This document shows positions 25,661 through 36,800 of a DNA stretch of 64,000 bases, one piece after another (the first letter of the stretch is position 1; every line of letters begins with the position of its first letter). The DNA is from Pararhizobium sp. A13 (GTDB taxonomy: Bacteria; Pseudomonadota; Alphaproteobacteria; Rhizobiales; Rhizobiaceae). Below the pieces are notes generated by a model, which was not told the DNA's origin, made no database searches, and saw only the letters and a list, made by a program, of their open reading frames with translations. The stretch spans positions 1,054,001-1,118,000 of the forward strand of contig NZ_CP149511.1 of NCBI RefSeq assembly GCF_040126305.1, in the 5' to 3' direction. Both the position numbers and the translations under genes were made by a program.

Positions 25661-28600
25661 CCGCGCACGTCCACGAAGATCGTTTCCGAGACATCGCAGC
25701 CGTCGGGGGCGTACGCGGTGACGGTCACGCGCTTCTGGCCGTCATGGATGAAATTCGTATCGAACGTGTCCAGGTGGCCGAGTGCCGGATCGGCGTCCTG
25801 AACCTCCCAGAGAAAGATCAGTTGCTGAGGCGGGTCGGCAGTGACGCTAGCATGGAGGAAGCGCCCGTCCTGCTCGGGGGTTATTTCCAGCCGGATTTCC
25901 GGTTGAGCGCAGATCGGCGTGGGGCCTGAGACCGGTGGGCACTTGTTCCACGTCTGTCCCTCGAACGGCGGTATCCGGATGATTTCTTGCTCGTCGACAA
26001 TGATCTGAGTGCCGCCATCGGGGGTGTAGATGAACTTCTTCTTTTCCTCGATGGTATTGTCGCCATTGGGGTGTCGGTACTGAGTGAAGACATCGATCTC
26101 GATCTTGAACGGCAAGCAATCGAAGTGGTCGATCCAGAGCCTGCCGAGCCGACCTGGTTGAGCGGGGTCGAAAGACGTTTCAAGCAACTGGATCCCGTTG
26201 GGCTGCGATAGCTCGGGCTTGGTTGCGATCAGTTCGTTGATCTGCTTGAGCCACTTCCTGACCGTCCCGGGGAACCTGCCCGTTGTGAGTTGGGCCATAG
26301 AGGTGACCTGAAGGATGGGCTGGATTTCATTTCCCAGTTCCATGACGTCGCCCTCCTCCGTCGAGACCTGGAATGACAGGGCAGTTACCTCGAACCGCAG
26401 GTATTTCGTTATGGTACCGGGGTCGGGCATCCAGAAGCGGTGGCCGCGGCGGATGAAGACGCCACGGCACGGAAGATTGCAGGGCGGTTGGCACTCGTGG
26501 ACGACTTGCGCTCTGCTGCTGCAGCCTCTGCTATCCACCACGACAACGTTGGCCGGCTTGCCGCTGGAAGTCGGATCGGTGGTGAAGGCCCCACCCGGGG
26601 ATGAAATGCCATTGACCACGTAGGGTCGGGTCCCACCGCTGATGTCGAACGTCGCGGTATAGGTGCCGTCGTCTTTGCAGTGGAATTCCAGTTCCGTGAT
26701 GCTGATCTGGGTGGCAATGGTGACCGGTTGTGCGGCGGTTTCGATCCCGGCGCTGTCGCGGACCTTCAAACTATGCTGCCCGACCGCTAGAGAGAGCGGA
26801 CTGACCAGTGCCAGGAACGCCCCACTGTCGACCTTGATCTGATACGGCGCTGTGCCGCCCTGCACCGCAATGGTCACCGGGGCCCGGTCATTCTGGCCGG
26901 TGCAAGCAACCGCTGCCGTGAAAGTCGGCGGCGGCACCACGACGCACTCGTGGGTGAGCTCGATCCTGGCTGAGCAGCCATGGCCGTCGGTAACCTCTAT
27001 CTGGACTGTCGAACCGCTCGGTGCCGGCTTGCTGGTAAAGGTGGCGCCGGTAACGAGCTCGCTGCCGACCCGGTACGGAGGAGTGCCACCACGAATGACG
27101 ACTTCCGCGGTGAAATTGCCGCCGGAGCATTTGTAGTCGGGTTCTCCGAGAACAAGCCTCTCGGCGACGGTGATTTCCTGCTCGGCGGCTTCGGCGCCGT
27201 CGGCGTCTCGAACCCTAAGCTTGTGCCGGCCGGGCGGCAGCGACAGCGGATTGGCCAGCGCGCGGTACTGCCGGTCGTTGACGGCGAGCTCGTATGGAGC
27301 CACGCCGCCCCTGACTTCGACAGACACGTCGGCGACAGCTTCACCCTCGCCGTCGGCAACGGTGCAGCCCATGCCGACGGTGAAGACCGGCTGCTCCTTG
27401 GGCAGCACGTGGTTGACCGCGAGGCCACCACCCGAGACGCGGTAGGGCAGGTAGAAATCGGCGATCACCACTCCCTCGGGCAAGGCGCTGACGGTCTTGG
27501 CGATGACCTGCGTAGACCCATCATCGACGCCGGGGCGCGGGCGATAGCCGCCCAACGGGATCTTGCCGGTCAGCGAGCCGATCAGCAGTTCGACGTCGGC
27601 GTTTCCCACCAGCGCCTGGTTGCTGCCGATGCGGGTGATGGCCTCGAGCAGTTCATCGCTCGGCGGGGTGGCGACGCCGGGGACGCGCCCGCGCCCGACG
27701 ACTTCGATGTCGGTCGGGTCCAGGCGTTCGTGGGTGGCGTCCCTGGTGGCCTCGGCGAGGATCGTGGCGGCCCTGATCCGGGTGCCGGCGGGCGTGATGT
27801 CGCGCCCGGCATCGCCGTGATAGACGACGATGAAGGTGCCGCCGACCGGCACACCTGCCTTGTGCTGGATACCCGGATGCTGGGCCAGGAAATTGGCGAG
27901 GACCTGACGCTTGCGCAGTTCGGCGATGCGACGCAGATACTCGTCACGGACCGAATTGATCGCCTCCAACTTGTCGCCGAACAGGATGGTGTCGCACAGG
28001 TCGATGAAGTGCTCTGCGAAGGCATATTCCCCCAGCTCCGGCACGGGTATATCGCCCACCACCATTCTGAAGTAGCGAAGGAATGCCAGCAGGTCTTGGT
28101 ATCTGTTGAGAAACGTCGGCTGGCTCAGTGCGGCGAGACGGTCCGGAACCACGTCGGCGAGCGAACTGATGTAGTAGACGATTGCCGTCTGGAAGTGATA
28201 TCTTGCCGGAATGTCATTACGGTTGACATGACGGAACAGCTCGAAGAGGGCTTGCGTAACGGAGAGCTCGTTGAGCCCGTTCTGATCGAGGTCGAGGTAG
28301 ACTCGCGTTCGGAAATATACGATGTGCTTCTCGAAGCCGGCGCCGAGCGTTCCTCTGGTGTATTGGAAGGTGGGCCGATACTGCTTGAGGAGCGGCAGCG
28401 TCGGAATGCCGGAAATCGTTGCCTCGGAATTCGTGGGAAATTCATAGAGTTGCATCGCTGCTTCGGCGAGCGAGGACAGCAGGTCCTCGCGGAGCGCATC
28501 GTAGAGCGCTTCCAGATCCTGGAAGATGGCATCGTTGCTGCCGAGGTCGACCGGCTGGCTTTCGTCATAGGCGCCGGTGTGGAGAGCAATGATGTCGATG

Positions 28601-30090
28601 GGCAGCCGGTAGTTCGACTTGAGCGCTATCAGCGTGCTCATCACCGGCAGGTAGGGCTTACCCAGATGCCCTTCGATGCGCAGGAAATTGTAGGGCTCGA
28701 GATCGTAGCGCAACGGATCGACGACAAAATTTGGCGCCACCGGGCTGTACTCGTCGGACCTGTAGGCAAGGTTCTGGTTGGCCCGGTTGCGGCGGGTCTT
28801 TTCGCCGTTCCACAGGCGGTAGAGCGGCGGCGTACCGGTCTCGGCGTAGTAGTAGGGGATGGCCCTGGTGGCGAGCGGCCGGTCGCCCAGCGTGCTCGGC
28901 GTGATCCTGATCTGCGGATCCACACTGCCCTGTGCATCGACGTTCGGCAGGACCGGGGCGCTGGTGAAGCACTCCGTCATTTCGACCAGCCGCGCGAAGA
29001 GCTGCAGTAGTTCCTCGGTCTCGGCGGTGCAGCGGCCGACAACGGGGGAAGCGAGGAAGCGTTGGCGATAGTGGCCGGGCTGGCTCGCGGGGTCGGGATT
29101 GACGAGCCCGAGCATCAGGTGACGCGGAAACAACCCCTCGGGCGGGCAGCAGGCGCAGATCAGCTCGGCGCCCTTCCAGCGGAACTCGTCATAGGCGCGG
29201 ACGAGATCGTCGAACAGATCGACATAGTATTGCAGGAAATGCACCTGCGCCGGGTCGGTGAGCCCGACATCGAGGAAATCGAACCTCGCAGCGAAACCGG
29301 CGAACGGATCGGTCGGATGGGCCGGTTTGAGCACCTGTTTGAATGCTGCATAGGCGGCGCTCAGCGCCTCGCCCATGGCAGTCGCGAGGCCGGGCGAACG
29401 GAAGATCCGCAGAAAGGCTGCGTACAGGTCGTCCGAGGTGACGGGGTTCGAGTTGAGCACGTCGAAACGGCGCAGCCGGATGTCGGGCAGATTCAACCGA
29501 TCGGAAAGTGCCTTGTCGATGTCGGTTGAGGTCAGGCCTTCGCCGAAGCCCTCAGCTGCAGCTATGATCGCATCGAGGTTCTTGCTCTCGATCAACAGCC
29601 GCCGGACCGTGGTGGTGATTTCCGAGCCCCTGTCGTCGCAACTGTTCGGGCTGCAGTTTCTGAGGCCTTCCTTCTTCAGCTCGAGGAACAGCACGACCGC
29701 CTTGTCGGCCAAGAAATTCGACGGGCTGTCGAGCTGGGTGGTGCTGGGCTCGCCGGAGGGAAACAACTCCCAGAGCGGATATCCGGCGAACTGTGGATAC
29801 TTGAGGTCGGTCGGCGTGGTATAAGTGCGGTAGGACACCAGTGAGACGTCGTCAGGTTCAACGATCAGGTAGCCCTCGGAGGTGACGCCGCAACCCCTCG
29901 ACAGCAGGATGGCGGGACCGGCCGTTGTGTCGAGTTTGATCTCCAGCCCGCAGACGATACCGATGCCGATCAGGTGCGACCGCGTCCACCGCGTCTGCTG
30001 ATCCAGGTAGTCGAAGACATCGTTGAGATGTCGGCTGCTCAGCACCTGGTTGGCTTCGAAGACCGGAAAGTGATCAATCAGGACGTCCAT
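25657..30090 (-). CDS. large eCIS protein with SprB-like repeats and PKD-like C-terminus, in the fibre position
   Basis: 1477 residues from the ATG at 30090 (GAGGA 7 nt upstream); the longer frame opening at 30327 overlaps the preceding gene. I recognise no named family for the N-terminal about 900 residues, which begin MDVLIDHFPVFEANQVLSSR and include SHLIGIGIVCGLEIKLD. Residues about 915-1190 hold four Ig-like modules with the SprB pattern GG(T/V)xPY...VxDxxG(C): GGVAPYEL, GGTPPYRV, GGTAPYQI, GGTRPYVV, spaced about 75 residues. The second and fourth end in GCS.R...HEC, so a two-module unit seems duplicated. A PKD-like domain (LIFLWEVQDADPALGHLDTF) closes the protein. It lies between the Afp12-like and tape-measure genes, where the tail fibre Afp13 sits in Serratia, so a receptor-binding or surface-adhesion role is inferred. 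Confidence 0.75.
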   Translation of the reverse strand: MDVLIDHFPVFEANQVLSSRHLNDVFDYLDQQTRWTRSHLIGIGIVCGLEIKLDTTAGPAILLSRGCGVTSEGYLIVEPDDVSLVSYRTYTTPTDLKYPQFAGYPLWELFPSGEPSTTQLDSPSNFLADKAVVLFLELKKEGLRNCSPNSCDDRGSEITTTVRRLLIESKNLDAIIAAAEGFGEGLTSTDIDKALSDRLNLPDIRLRRFDVLNSNPVTSDDLYAAFLRIFRSPGLATAMGEALSAAYAAFKQVLKPAHPTDPFAGFAARFDFLDVGLTDPAQVHFLQYYVDLFDDLVRAYDEFRWKGAELICACCPPEGLFPRHLMLGLVNPDPASQPGHYRQRFLASPVVGRCTAETEELLQLFARLVEMTECFTSAPVLPNVDAQGSVDPQIRITPSTLGDRPLATRAIPYYYAETGTPPLYRLWNGEKTRRNRANQNLAYRSDEYSPVAPNFVVDPLRYDLEPYNFLRIEGHLGKPYLPVMSTLIALKSNYRLPIDIIALHTGAYDESQPVDLGSNDAIFQDLEALYDALREDLLSSLAEAAMQLYEFPTNSEATISGIPTLPLLKQYRPTFQYTRGTLGAGFEKHIVYFRTRVYLDLDQNGLNELSVTQALFELFRHVNRNDIPARYHFQTAIVYYISSLADVVPDRLAALSQPTFLNRYQDLLAFLRYFRMVVGDIPVPELGEYAFAEHFIDLCDTILFGDKLEAINSVRDEYLRRIAELRKRQVLANFLAQHPGIQHKAGVPVGGTFIVVYHGDAGRDITPAGTRIRAATILAEATRDATHERLDPTDIEVVGRGRVPGVATPPSDELLEAITRIGSNQALVGNADVELLIGSLTGKIPLGGYRPRPGVDDGSTQVIAKTVSALPEGVVIADFYLPYRVSGGGLAVNHVLPKEQPVFTVGMGCTVADGEGEAVADVSVEVRGGVAPYELAVNDRQYRALANPLSLPPGRHKLRVRDADGAEAAEQEITVAERLVLGEPDYKCSGGNFTAEVVIRGGTPPYRVGSELVTGATFTSKPAPSGSTVQIEVTDGHGCSARIELTHECVVVPPPTFTAAVACTGQNDRAPVTIAVQGGTAPYQIKVDSGAFLALVSPLSLAVGQHSLKVRDSAGIETAAQPVTIATQISITELEFHCKDDGTYTATFDISGGTRPYVVNGISSPGGAFTTDPTSSGKPANVVVVDSRGCSSRAQVVHECQPPCNLPCRGVFIRRGHRFWMPDPGTITKYLRFEVTALSFQVSTEEGDVMELGNEIQPILQVTSMAQLTTGRFPGTVRKWLKQINELIATKPELSQPNGIQLLETSFDPAQPGRLGRLWIDHFDCLPFKIEIDVFTQYRHPNGDNTIEEKKKFIYTPDGGTQIIVDEQEIIRIPPFEGQTWNKCPPVSGPTPICAQPEIRLEITPEQDGRFLHASVTADPPQQLIFLWEVQDADPALGHLDTFDTNFIHDGQKRVTVTAYAPDGCDVSETIFVDVRG

Positions 30091-30109
30091 GGCGATCCTC
30101 GCGGTAGGT

Positions 30110-33100
30110 TCAGAGCGTCTTCCGACGCGTGTAGTTGCCCAAGGCGGTGTTATCGAGACGAACCGGGTTGTCGTCGCCACCGTCGTCGCAGTCGTGCAGC
30201 GTGGCGCCGGGATAGATGTTGCGCAGGCGGCCGAGGAGCGTGACGACGGCCCAGAGCCAGTAGGACACTTCGCGGTAGGCGCTGTAGCGACTGCCAAGCA
30301 GTTCCTCGATGGCCTCGGCCGTGCCACTTCTGAAGGTCATGCCCGTCGGGAGATCGAGGCTGGGTGGCGTAAAGGTGCCGAGCGTGTCGAAGGTAGTGCC
30401 CGAGGCAATGCTGAATTTCATCCACTCATGGAATGCCGTCCCGTAGGCGGTCACGATGGTCCGGGCCTCCTTGCAGGTCGTCGTCGAGGTAGGCTGGGGA
30501 CTGGTGAAACCGACCGCGAGCATGGCCTCGACGCGCTCAACCAGACCCTCGCCGGTCCAGTCGATCTTTGCATTGGCCTCCAGCCAGTGGGACCAGGCCC
30601 ACTCGAAGCGCTCGAACTGCCAGCCGTTGAGAGCAATCTCAACAAAGTGCACAGTCATCAGCTTCCTTACCTTCTCCCACAACGGGGCGAGGATGATGGG
30701 CGAGGCGATGGCATCGGATGCGGGTCCTGTCTGGAACAGCGCGTCAATCAGCAGGTTGAGCGCCGCGGCATCGAGGAACACGAACTTCTTGTCGTCGTGC
30801 CAGTCGACGAAGATCGTGCTGAAGGCGTGGTAGATCGCAGTGGCGGCAGCGCAGGCCTCGTCGCGGCTGGGCGACGTACCACCCGCTGTCTGCCCCTCGG
30901 AAACCAGGAGGTCCGCGAGGTCGATGACGATCTCGTCGCAGGGGTCCTCGACGAAGCCGTCATTGCCCACCCAGCAGATCTTCGGCAGAAGGTGTGACGG
31001 CGTCTCCTGCTGGATGGTGCGGTCGGCGAAACGGCGCAGGTCGAGACTACTTGTGTACTGCTGGGTCCAGCCGGGCATGACAACGGTCAGCCGGAAGGAA
31101 TACGAATCCTCGTTGCAGCAAGTCGGGCAACCGTCGTCACAGCAGGCAGGATAGAGCGCATCGCCGATGAACTTGGGGCGTAGCAGTAGGTGCTCCACCA
31201 CAATCAGCCGCTGGTTCGCACTCCATGCCAGCAACTCGTCGCGAATTTCCTCGGCTGCGGCAGGCGTATCGAACTCGTTCGGATGCCGGCCAAGTTCGAC
31301 CGAGGCGGCATCGTGCAGCGCCAGGGTTATGGGAGCTGGCGGCGCAGAGATGACGTAGGCCTGGGGGCGGATCATAAGCTCGATGAGCGCGCGGTAGGCG
31401 GCCTGCTTGGCAGCGGTCTCATCGACTGCGGCGACGGTGACCTGCCCCTTGAACCACAGCCGCTTGTTGCGGTCGACGAGCTCGAAATCGACCGGATAGC
31501 CGGCTGCCGAGAGGGCACCGACGGTCAGTTCGAAGGTTAGCCCGGGGAAGCCCAGCAGCAGGCTGATGCGTTCCTTGAGACCGGGGTAGTTCTCCGGCGA
31601 CAGCGGCGCCTCGGTATAGTCGAAGGCACGGGCGCGATCGCGGCTGATCGCCGGATAACGGGTCAGGAAGCCTATCTTGTCATCGATCAGCCGAGCCTGC
31701 GCCACCGGCTTGCCGGACGCGTTGGTGAGCAGCAGGGCGTACTCGCTGAACTGCTCGCCGAAGCGGGCAAGCAGATGATCGAGGAAGCGGTTTCGCCGCT
31801 CATGAAACTCGGGAAGGGTCTCCAGCAGCGGCTGGATGGCGTCCGCCGAAGGTGGCGTCATGCCGGCAATCTCACTGCCGGGCGAACCGAAGTCCTTGAC
31901 GAAATAGGTATGCTCGACGCCGGGATCGAGCGAGAACAGATCGGCACCGTGTGCCAGCTGCGCCACCGAATTGCCCAGCAGTTGCTCAAAGACCATAAGA
32001 TAGGACTTGAGATCGTTTGCCTGCGCGACGCGCGCCGGTGGCGCCCCGGACGGCAGACCGGCGGGACTGACGCCATACGCCGCAGGCAGGCTGTACTGCA
32101 TCGGCGTATAGTCTTCGGCGGCACGCAGCGTCCCCTTCGGAATCAAGAGGTCCTTGGCCGCGCTCGGATTCTTCGGACGCTCGGCGTCGCCACGCAGCTG
32201 GATCAGCGTGTCCATCGCTTCATCCAGCCGGGGCTGGAAGGGCAGACCATTCTTGTAGAACAGGAAGCGTGACTGGTTGTGGTAAAGGCGTGGCTGGTGG
32301 CGGCTCGCGACGAACAACAGCCAGGCCGCGCTGAGCTTGTTTGGATCGAACACCGGCTGGCCCTTGACCCAGGTGGGATCGGCCACGCCTTTGACGGCAT
32401 TGCCCTCGGAATCGTACCTGGTCAGTCGTAGCTGGTTGACCGCGACCAACCCGGGAATCTCCATCAGCCGGTTGATGATGTCGGAGCCGCGCAGCGTGGT
32501 CTTGAGTGCAGCAGCGTCAAGGTCGGCAGCATCGATAAAGCCGTTGTCGAGCGCCGGACCGTTGAAAATATCCTCGACCGCAACGCCGGCGTCGCGCTGC
32601 TCCTGCAGGGTGCGGAAGCGGATCGGTGGGCCGAAGTATTGCTCGATCTCGAACCAGATTTCGGCCTGGACGCGCTCGATGTCTGCATCGGGCTCAACCT
32701 CGATATCGGCGCACACCGCGACCTCTTCGATGCCGACGGCGGAAATGCTGCAATAGTCTTCGTCGAGATTGCGGTGCGACTGGAGGACCTTGCGGGCGTC
32801 CGCCACCGCATCGCCTACCGCCCTCGCCTTCTTGCGATAGCGCGCAATGAAACCCTGGTCCGTGTTGTCGCCGAACAGGGTCTTCCAGCCGGCGAGTTTT
32901 GCAGCGGACCTGACCGTCGTGTCGGCGAAGACCCGCAGCGCCGCGTGGTCAATGACGATCGAGGTCGCAAGCGCCGGATTGGCCGGATCGGGGCTCGGGA
33001 TATCGATCTGGAAGCTGAGGAAGAAGATACCGCGCCAATGCTCGCGGATATAGGCGCTGCGCTGTTCGTCGTTCTTGGTGGCGTCAGTGAGCAGATTGTA

Positions 33101-33823
33101 GGTCTTGGTGGCGCTCAGCCAGGTCAGGGTCACCGTAAAGCTCTTATCGCCGTTGACGAAGCGCCGCCATGGTTCGCCGCCGAGCAGCGACATGTCGGGG
33201 AAGCGCAGTTCCATGGCGACCGGGTGTGGGCGCTGATCTGCCTCGCGATGCACGGTGTTGGAGACGATCATCCGATCGTTCAGGTCACCGAGTTCAGGAT
33301 CGTCCTCGAGTTCGAGGAGCGTCTCGTAGAGCCCTCGTGCCCAGGCTTCCCGCGGCGCCGGGGTAACATCGGCGGGCGCACTGAAGGAGAGCTTAAGCTC
33401 GTCGTTCTCGCACCAGGCGAAGTAGCTCGCCTCGCAGGCGCAAGCCTTGCAGGTCAGCCAGGCATTACGGATTTTGGGCCGATCGATCAGCAGGCGGCGG
33501 AAATCGTCCGGAGTGGTCGGATTAACGGTGAGGATATCGCGGGCAGTGAAGAACGGCTGGTTGGGATAGGGATCCGCCGGGCTGGCGGTGTCGCTGCGCG
33601 TGAGGAGGTCTGCGATATCCCAGTCGATCCGGTAGCCGATATCGGTGATAGCGTAGCACAACGACTCAAGGATGGTGATGCCGGGATCGTGAATGTTGTA
33701 GTCGGTCCAGTGGGCGCTGCCGGCACGGGCGATATAGCCGACGCCCTCGCGGCGCAACGCATGGAAGTCTTGCGCCGGAGCGAATGCGGGTTCCTTGGTT
33801 AATGTCGGTGACTGCGCGTTCAT
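30110..33823 (-). CDS. eCIS baseplate wedge protein (Afp12/Pvc12-like)
   Basis: 1237 residues from the ATG at 33823, overlapping the preceding stop (ATGA). The N-terminus contains the typical WTDYNIHDPGITILESLCYA followed by DIGYRIDWDIADLL, shared by gp6-like wedge proteins of eCIS baseplates. Two cysteine clusters stand out: LTCKACACEASYFAWCE near residue 125 and YPACCDDGCPTCCNE near residue 890. They could bind metal or form disulfides in the extracellular particle. With the gp47-like protein upstream it would build the wedge that links sheath, spike and fibres. 19 nt separate it from the next gene. Confidence 0.87.
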   Translation of the reverse strand: MNAQSPTLTKEPAFAPAQDFHALRREGVGYIARAGSAHWTDYNIHDPGITILESLCYAITDIGYRIDWDIADLLTRSDTASPADPYPNQPFFTARDILTVNPTTPDDFRRLLIDRPKIRNAWLTCKACACEASYFAWCENDELKLSFSAPADVTPAPREAWARGLYETLLELEDDPELGDLNDRMIVSNTVHREADQRPHPVAMELRFPDMSLLGGEPWRRFVNGDKSFTVTLTWLSATKTYNLLTDATKNDEQRSAYIREHWRGIFFLSFQIDIPSPDPANPALATSIVIDHAALRVFADTTVRSAAKLAGWKTLFGDNTDQGFIARYRKKARAVGDAVADARKVLQSHRNLDEDYCSISAVGIEEVAVCADIEVEPDADIERVQAEIWFEIEQYFGPPIRFRTLQEQRDAGVAVEDIFNGPALDNGFIDAADLDAAALKTTLRGSDIINRLMEIPGLVAVNQLRLTRYDSEGNAVKGVADPTWVKGQPVFDPNKLSAAWLLFVASRHQPRLYHNQSRFLFYKNGLPFQPRLDEAMDTLIQLRGDAERPKNPSAAKDLLIPKGTLRAAEDYTPMQYSLPAAYGVSPAGLPSGAPPARVAQANDLKSYLMVFEQLLGNSVAQLAHGADLFSLDPGVEHTYFVKDFGSPGSEIAGMTPPSADAIQPLLETLPEFHERRNRFLDHLLARFGEQFSEYALLLTNASGKPVAQARLIDDKIGFLTRYPAISRDRARAFDYTEAPLSPENYPGLKERISLLLGFPGLTFELTVGALSAAGYPVDFELVDRNKRLWFKGQVTVAAVDETAAKQAAYRALIELMIRPQAYVISAPPAPITLALHDAASVELGRHPNEFDTPAAAEEIRDELLAWSANQRLIVVEHLLLRPKFIGDALYPACCDDGCPTCCNEDSYSFRLTVVMPGWTQQYTSSLDLRRFADRTIQQETPSHLLPKICWVGNDGFVEDPCDEIVIDLADLLVSEGQTAGGTSPSRDEACAAATAIYHAFSTIFVDWHDDKKFVFLDAAALNLLIDALFQTGPASDAIASPIILAPLWEKVRKLMTVHFVEIALNGWQFERFEWAWSHWLEANAKIDWTGEGLVERVEAMLAVGFTSPQPTSTTTCKEARTIVTAYGTAFHEWMKFSIASGTTFDTLGTFTPPSLDLPTGMTFRSGTAEAIEELLGSRYSAYREVSYWLWAVVTLLGRLRNIYPGATLHDCDDGGDDNPVRLDNTALGNYTRRKTL

Positions 33824-36800
33824 GTCTCGCACCCGCAATCTTCGAGGAGCTGCCCGTCGCGGTCGGCACTGATGATGGAGATGTCGTGCTTGCTCGCCGG
33901 CGCCGAGACGAGGATCGAGATGGCCCTCGCCCCCTCGACCTCGTTCAGATCGACAGTGCCAGGATGCCCGCCGATGTCGTGGAACAGCTGGAAGTCGGAG
34001 ACGTAGTCGACATAGGGCTGCTCTTCGACAAAATCGATCAGCACCGATTTATAGACCTTGCCGCCGAAGGTCGGCGCTCCGCCACCGGCAAAGGCCCAGG
34101 GCGAGAGGAAGCGCGTGATCGCCTGCCGCAGCTGTTGCCGGTAGTAGGTTTCGTCATAGCCATCGTGCAACCTGAGGTCGAAGCGGACGCGAACTTCCTC
34201 GAACTCCGGATTCCTGACATGCAACCGCGCAAAGCAGCTGGTGCGCTTGTTGAGGAAGACCTCGATCTCCTGCAGCACGCCGAGGCTGGTGTAGGGCTTC
34301 AGCGGATCGCGCTGCTGCTGGGCCTGGAGGTTTGGAACCGTGACGATGGTGACGTGGCCGGGCGCCAGCTCACGATAGATGCCGGTGCCGGCTTCGTTGG
34401 GCTCGTACTGGGTGTGGTTGAGGCACCTGGCCTTGAAGACCTGCGGGAATGCCTGGAGGATCAGGTGCTCGTAATCCCACAGGGCGATGGGGCGGTCCTT
34501 GTGGCGCAGGCGTTCGCTGATCCGGCTGTAGAATGCCTGCGGCAGTTCGGCACCGCGACCGCCGAACGAGGGGTATGGCTGGCGGATACCCTTGATCCGG
34601 GTGTCGGGCTTTTCGAGCTTGGTAACGGTGCCCTGCGGCAGCGGCGTCGCCGCGAAATCCGGAGCATTGGCGCGATCGGCAAAGACCGCCTCGAGCGCCT
34701 GTGCGGCAACGAGATGCAGCATGCAGACGGCGTCGGCGCGTTCGTGCACGGCAGCGCGGATCCAGTGCAAGCCGGACGGCATGAGGGTGTTTACGCTAGT
34801 GGCGTCCCGCGGCATGGCAAGCGTGACAATGCCGGAATCCAGCAGCTCATCGGTGCGATCGCTGACGGCGGCGTCGCTCAGTCCCACCCACTGGTTGTTG
34901 CGCAGATAAGACCAGTCAATGTGCGGTGCAGGTTTTGGCGCGAGCGGGTTGGCTGTGCCGTCGGCAACCTGGAACAGCAGCGACAGATTCTGCGGCGGCA
35001 CGAGGCCGGAAATACCGATGTAGAACTCGGCCTGGCTAGGCAGCAGCGTATTGCTGCGATCAAAGGAAAATTGCGGCAGCAGATGCGGTACCACCCCGCC
35101 GCTCAGTTGCGGGTGCTGCTCGGCGGTGCCGAAGGGCGCGAGGTGAAAGAACCGGCCGATCCGCTCCTCGAAGGTACCCTTGGTCGAGTTGAGGGCCAGG
35201 CTGGTACTGGCCGTGTAGTCCATCGAGATGGCACCGACGATAGGACCGACAGGCGGGTTGCCAGGCGACACGCCTCCATTCGGATTCTTCAGGTACGCGA
35301 TGAGCGCGGCCTGGTACTCGGCCATGCCGAAGCCTTGGTTCAGCGCGATGCGGACGAAGCCATGACGGGACTGGGTGCTGTAGTGCTCGTTGGGGGTGAA
35401 ATCTGGCGCGTCGAGCACAGGCTTGCCGAGGTCTTCGCCAAGCGTGAAGGTGACGGACTTATCCGTTTCCTTCACCTCGGCGGCGGTGGACGGGGCAATC
35501 CACAGTGCCTCGCTCAGGTAGGTGGCAAGCACCGGAGGCAGGCCGTCCCTCAAGAACTCGTTCGTGATGGCCACCGGATTGAGGTGGACCGCCACCAGCT
35601 TGGGATCGAGGCCCTTTTCGTACGCCTCCCTAGAAAACACCTTCGGAGGCATCAACCAGTCGATATGAATCGATGCCGCCTCGAGACTCTTCTGGAATAT
35701 CTCCTTGGAGCCGACGACGAAGCCGTTGCCTGCCACTGGCTGGGCGCCGAAGGGCTGGAAGGGCTTTGAGGGATCGACCGGCCCGAAATCGTTGGAGATT
35801 GCCAGCGACTTGAGGCTGGTGACAACGACCTTCAGCTGCACATCGCCGACCACCACATCGCGGAGTGTGCCGTAGGCAAAGGCGCGCTCGTCGTCCTGCC
35901 GGAGCTTGACCAGCAGCATCGGCAAGTTGGTTGCGAAAGTATAGCCGGGTAGCGTGGGGGCGCCGTGAATGGCCGGGGAAAATGGCACGACCGCAGGATC
36001 GGCGCCAGTAAGCGTGAGTTCCAGCTTAAGCCGGTCGGCAGCAACGGCAACGAAACGGGAGGCAGGTTTTTCCAGCCAGCCCTTCTCTGTGGTGAGGAAG
36101 CAGCGGATGTCGCCGGTCAAATCGAGGCCTGCGCCGCCAGTGAAGCTGCCGACCGCGAAGCTCAGATCGAGCTTGCGCGTTCCCTCCGCCATAAGAAGGT
36201 GATGCGAGGCGACGGCGAAGCCGATGTCGGCCTTCGGCATCCGAATCTGCGCGAGTGCACCATCGGCGTAGGTCTTGTTGAAGAACGGGTGCCAGGACTG
36301 ATCTGCCGAGGTCAGCGGTGCGCCAAGGCCATCGTCGGAGTTGGCGACCGGCGAGGCAAAGATACGGCCCTCGGCCGCGTTGCTCGAGCCGACCGGCTCG
36401 CCGCGGTGGAGATAGACGGTGCGCAGTTCTTCGACCTCGGCCTGATTGGCAACAAGGTTGCCTAGATTGGCGAAGAACGCGTCCTTGCCAGCCGAATCCT
36501 TGCCGGCGCGGAAGTTTTCGCCGGGCAGGAATTCGCGACTCGGCACGTGCCTCGCGAGTTCGGCGAGGAGATGCACATGGCTGGGCTCGGCCGGCTTTTC
36601 CTTGAGTGCGAGGATGGTGCGGTAGTAGAAATCGAGATGGCGCTGCGTCAGCGTGTTGGCCGCTGTCCGGGCGTGTTCGAGGAGCTGCAGGAATGCCAGG
36701 TAGAGGGCGTAGTGCGGCTCGTGCTGGTCCCAATCGGTCAACGAGTGCTCCAGCGCCTGGCTGGCGTCGGCAGTGACGCGTGCCAGGACCTTGAGGAACT

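Noticed and set aside
26980..29010. 676-residue plus-strand open frame inside the 1477-residue eCIS gene
   Set aside because: It is exactly antisense to a gene with recognisable domains, has a charge-rich shadow composition and no family motif. Similar long shadow frames occur at 33784-35769 (plus) and 61936-63978 (minus) and arise from high-GC codon bias.
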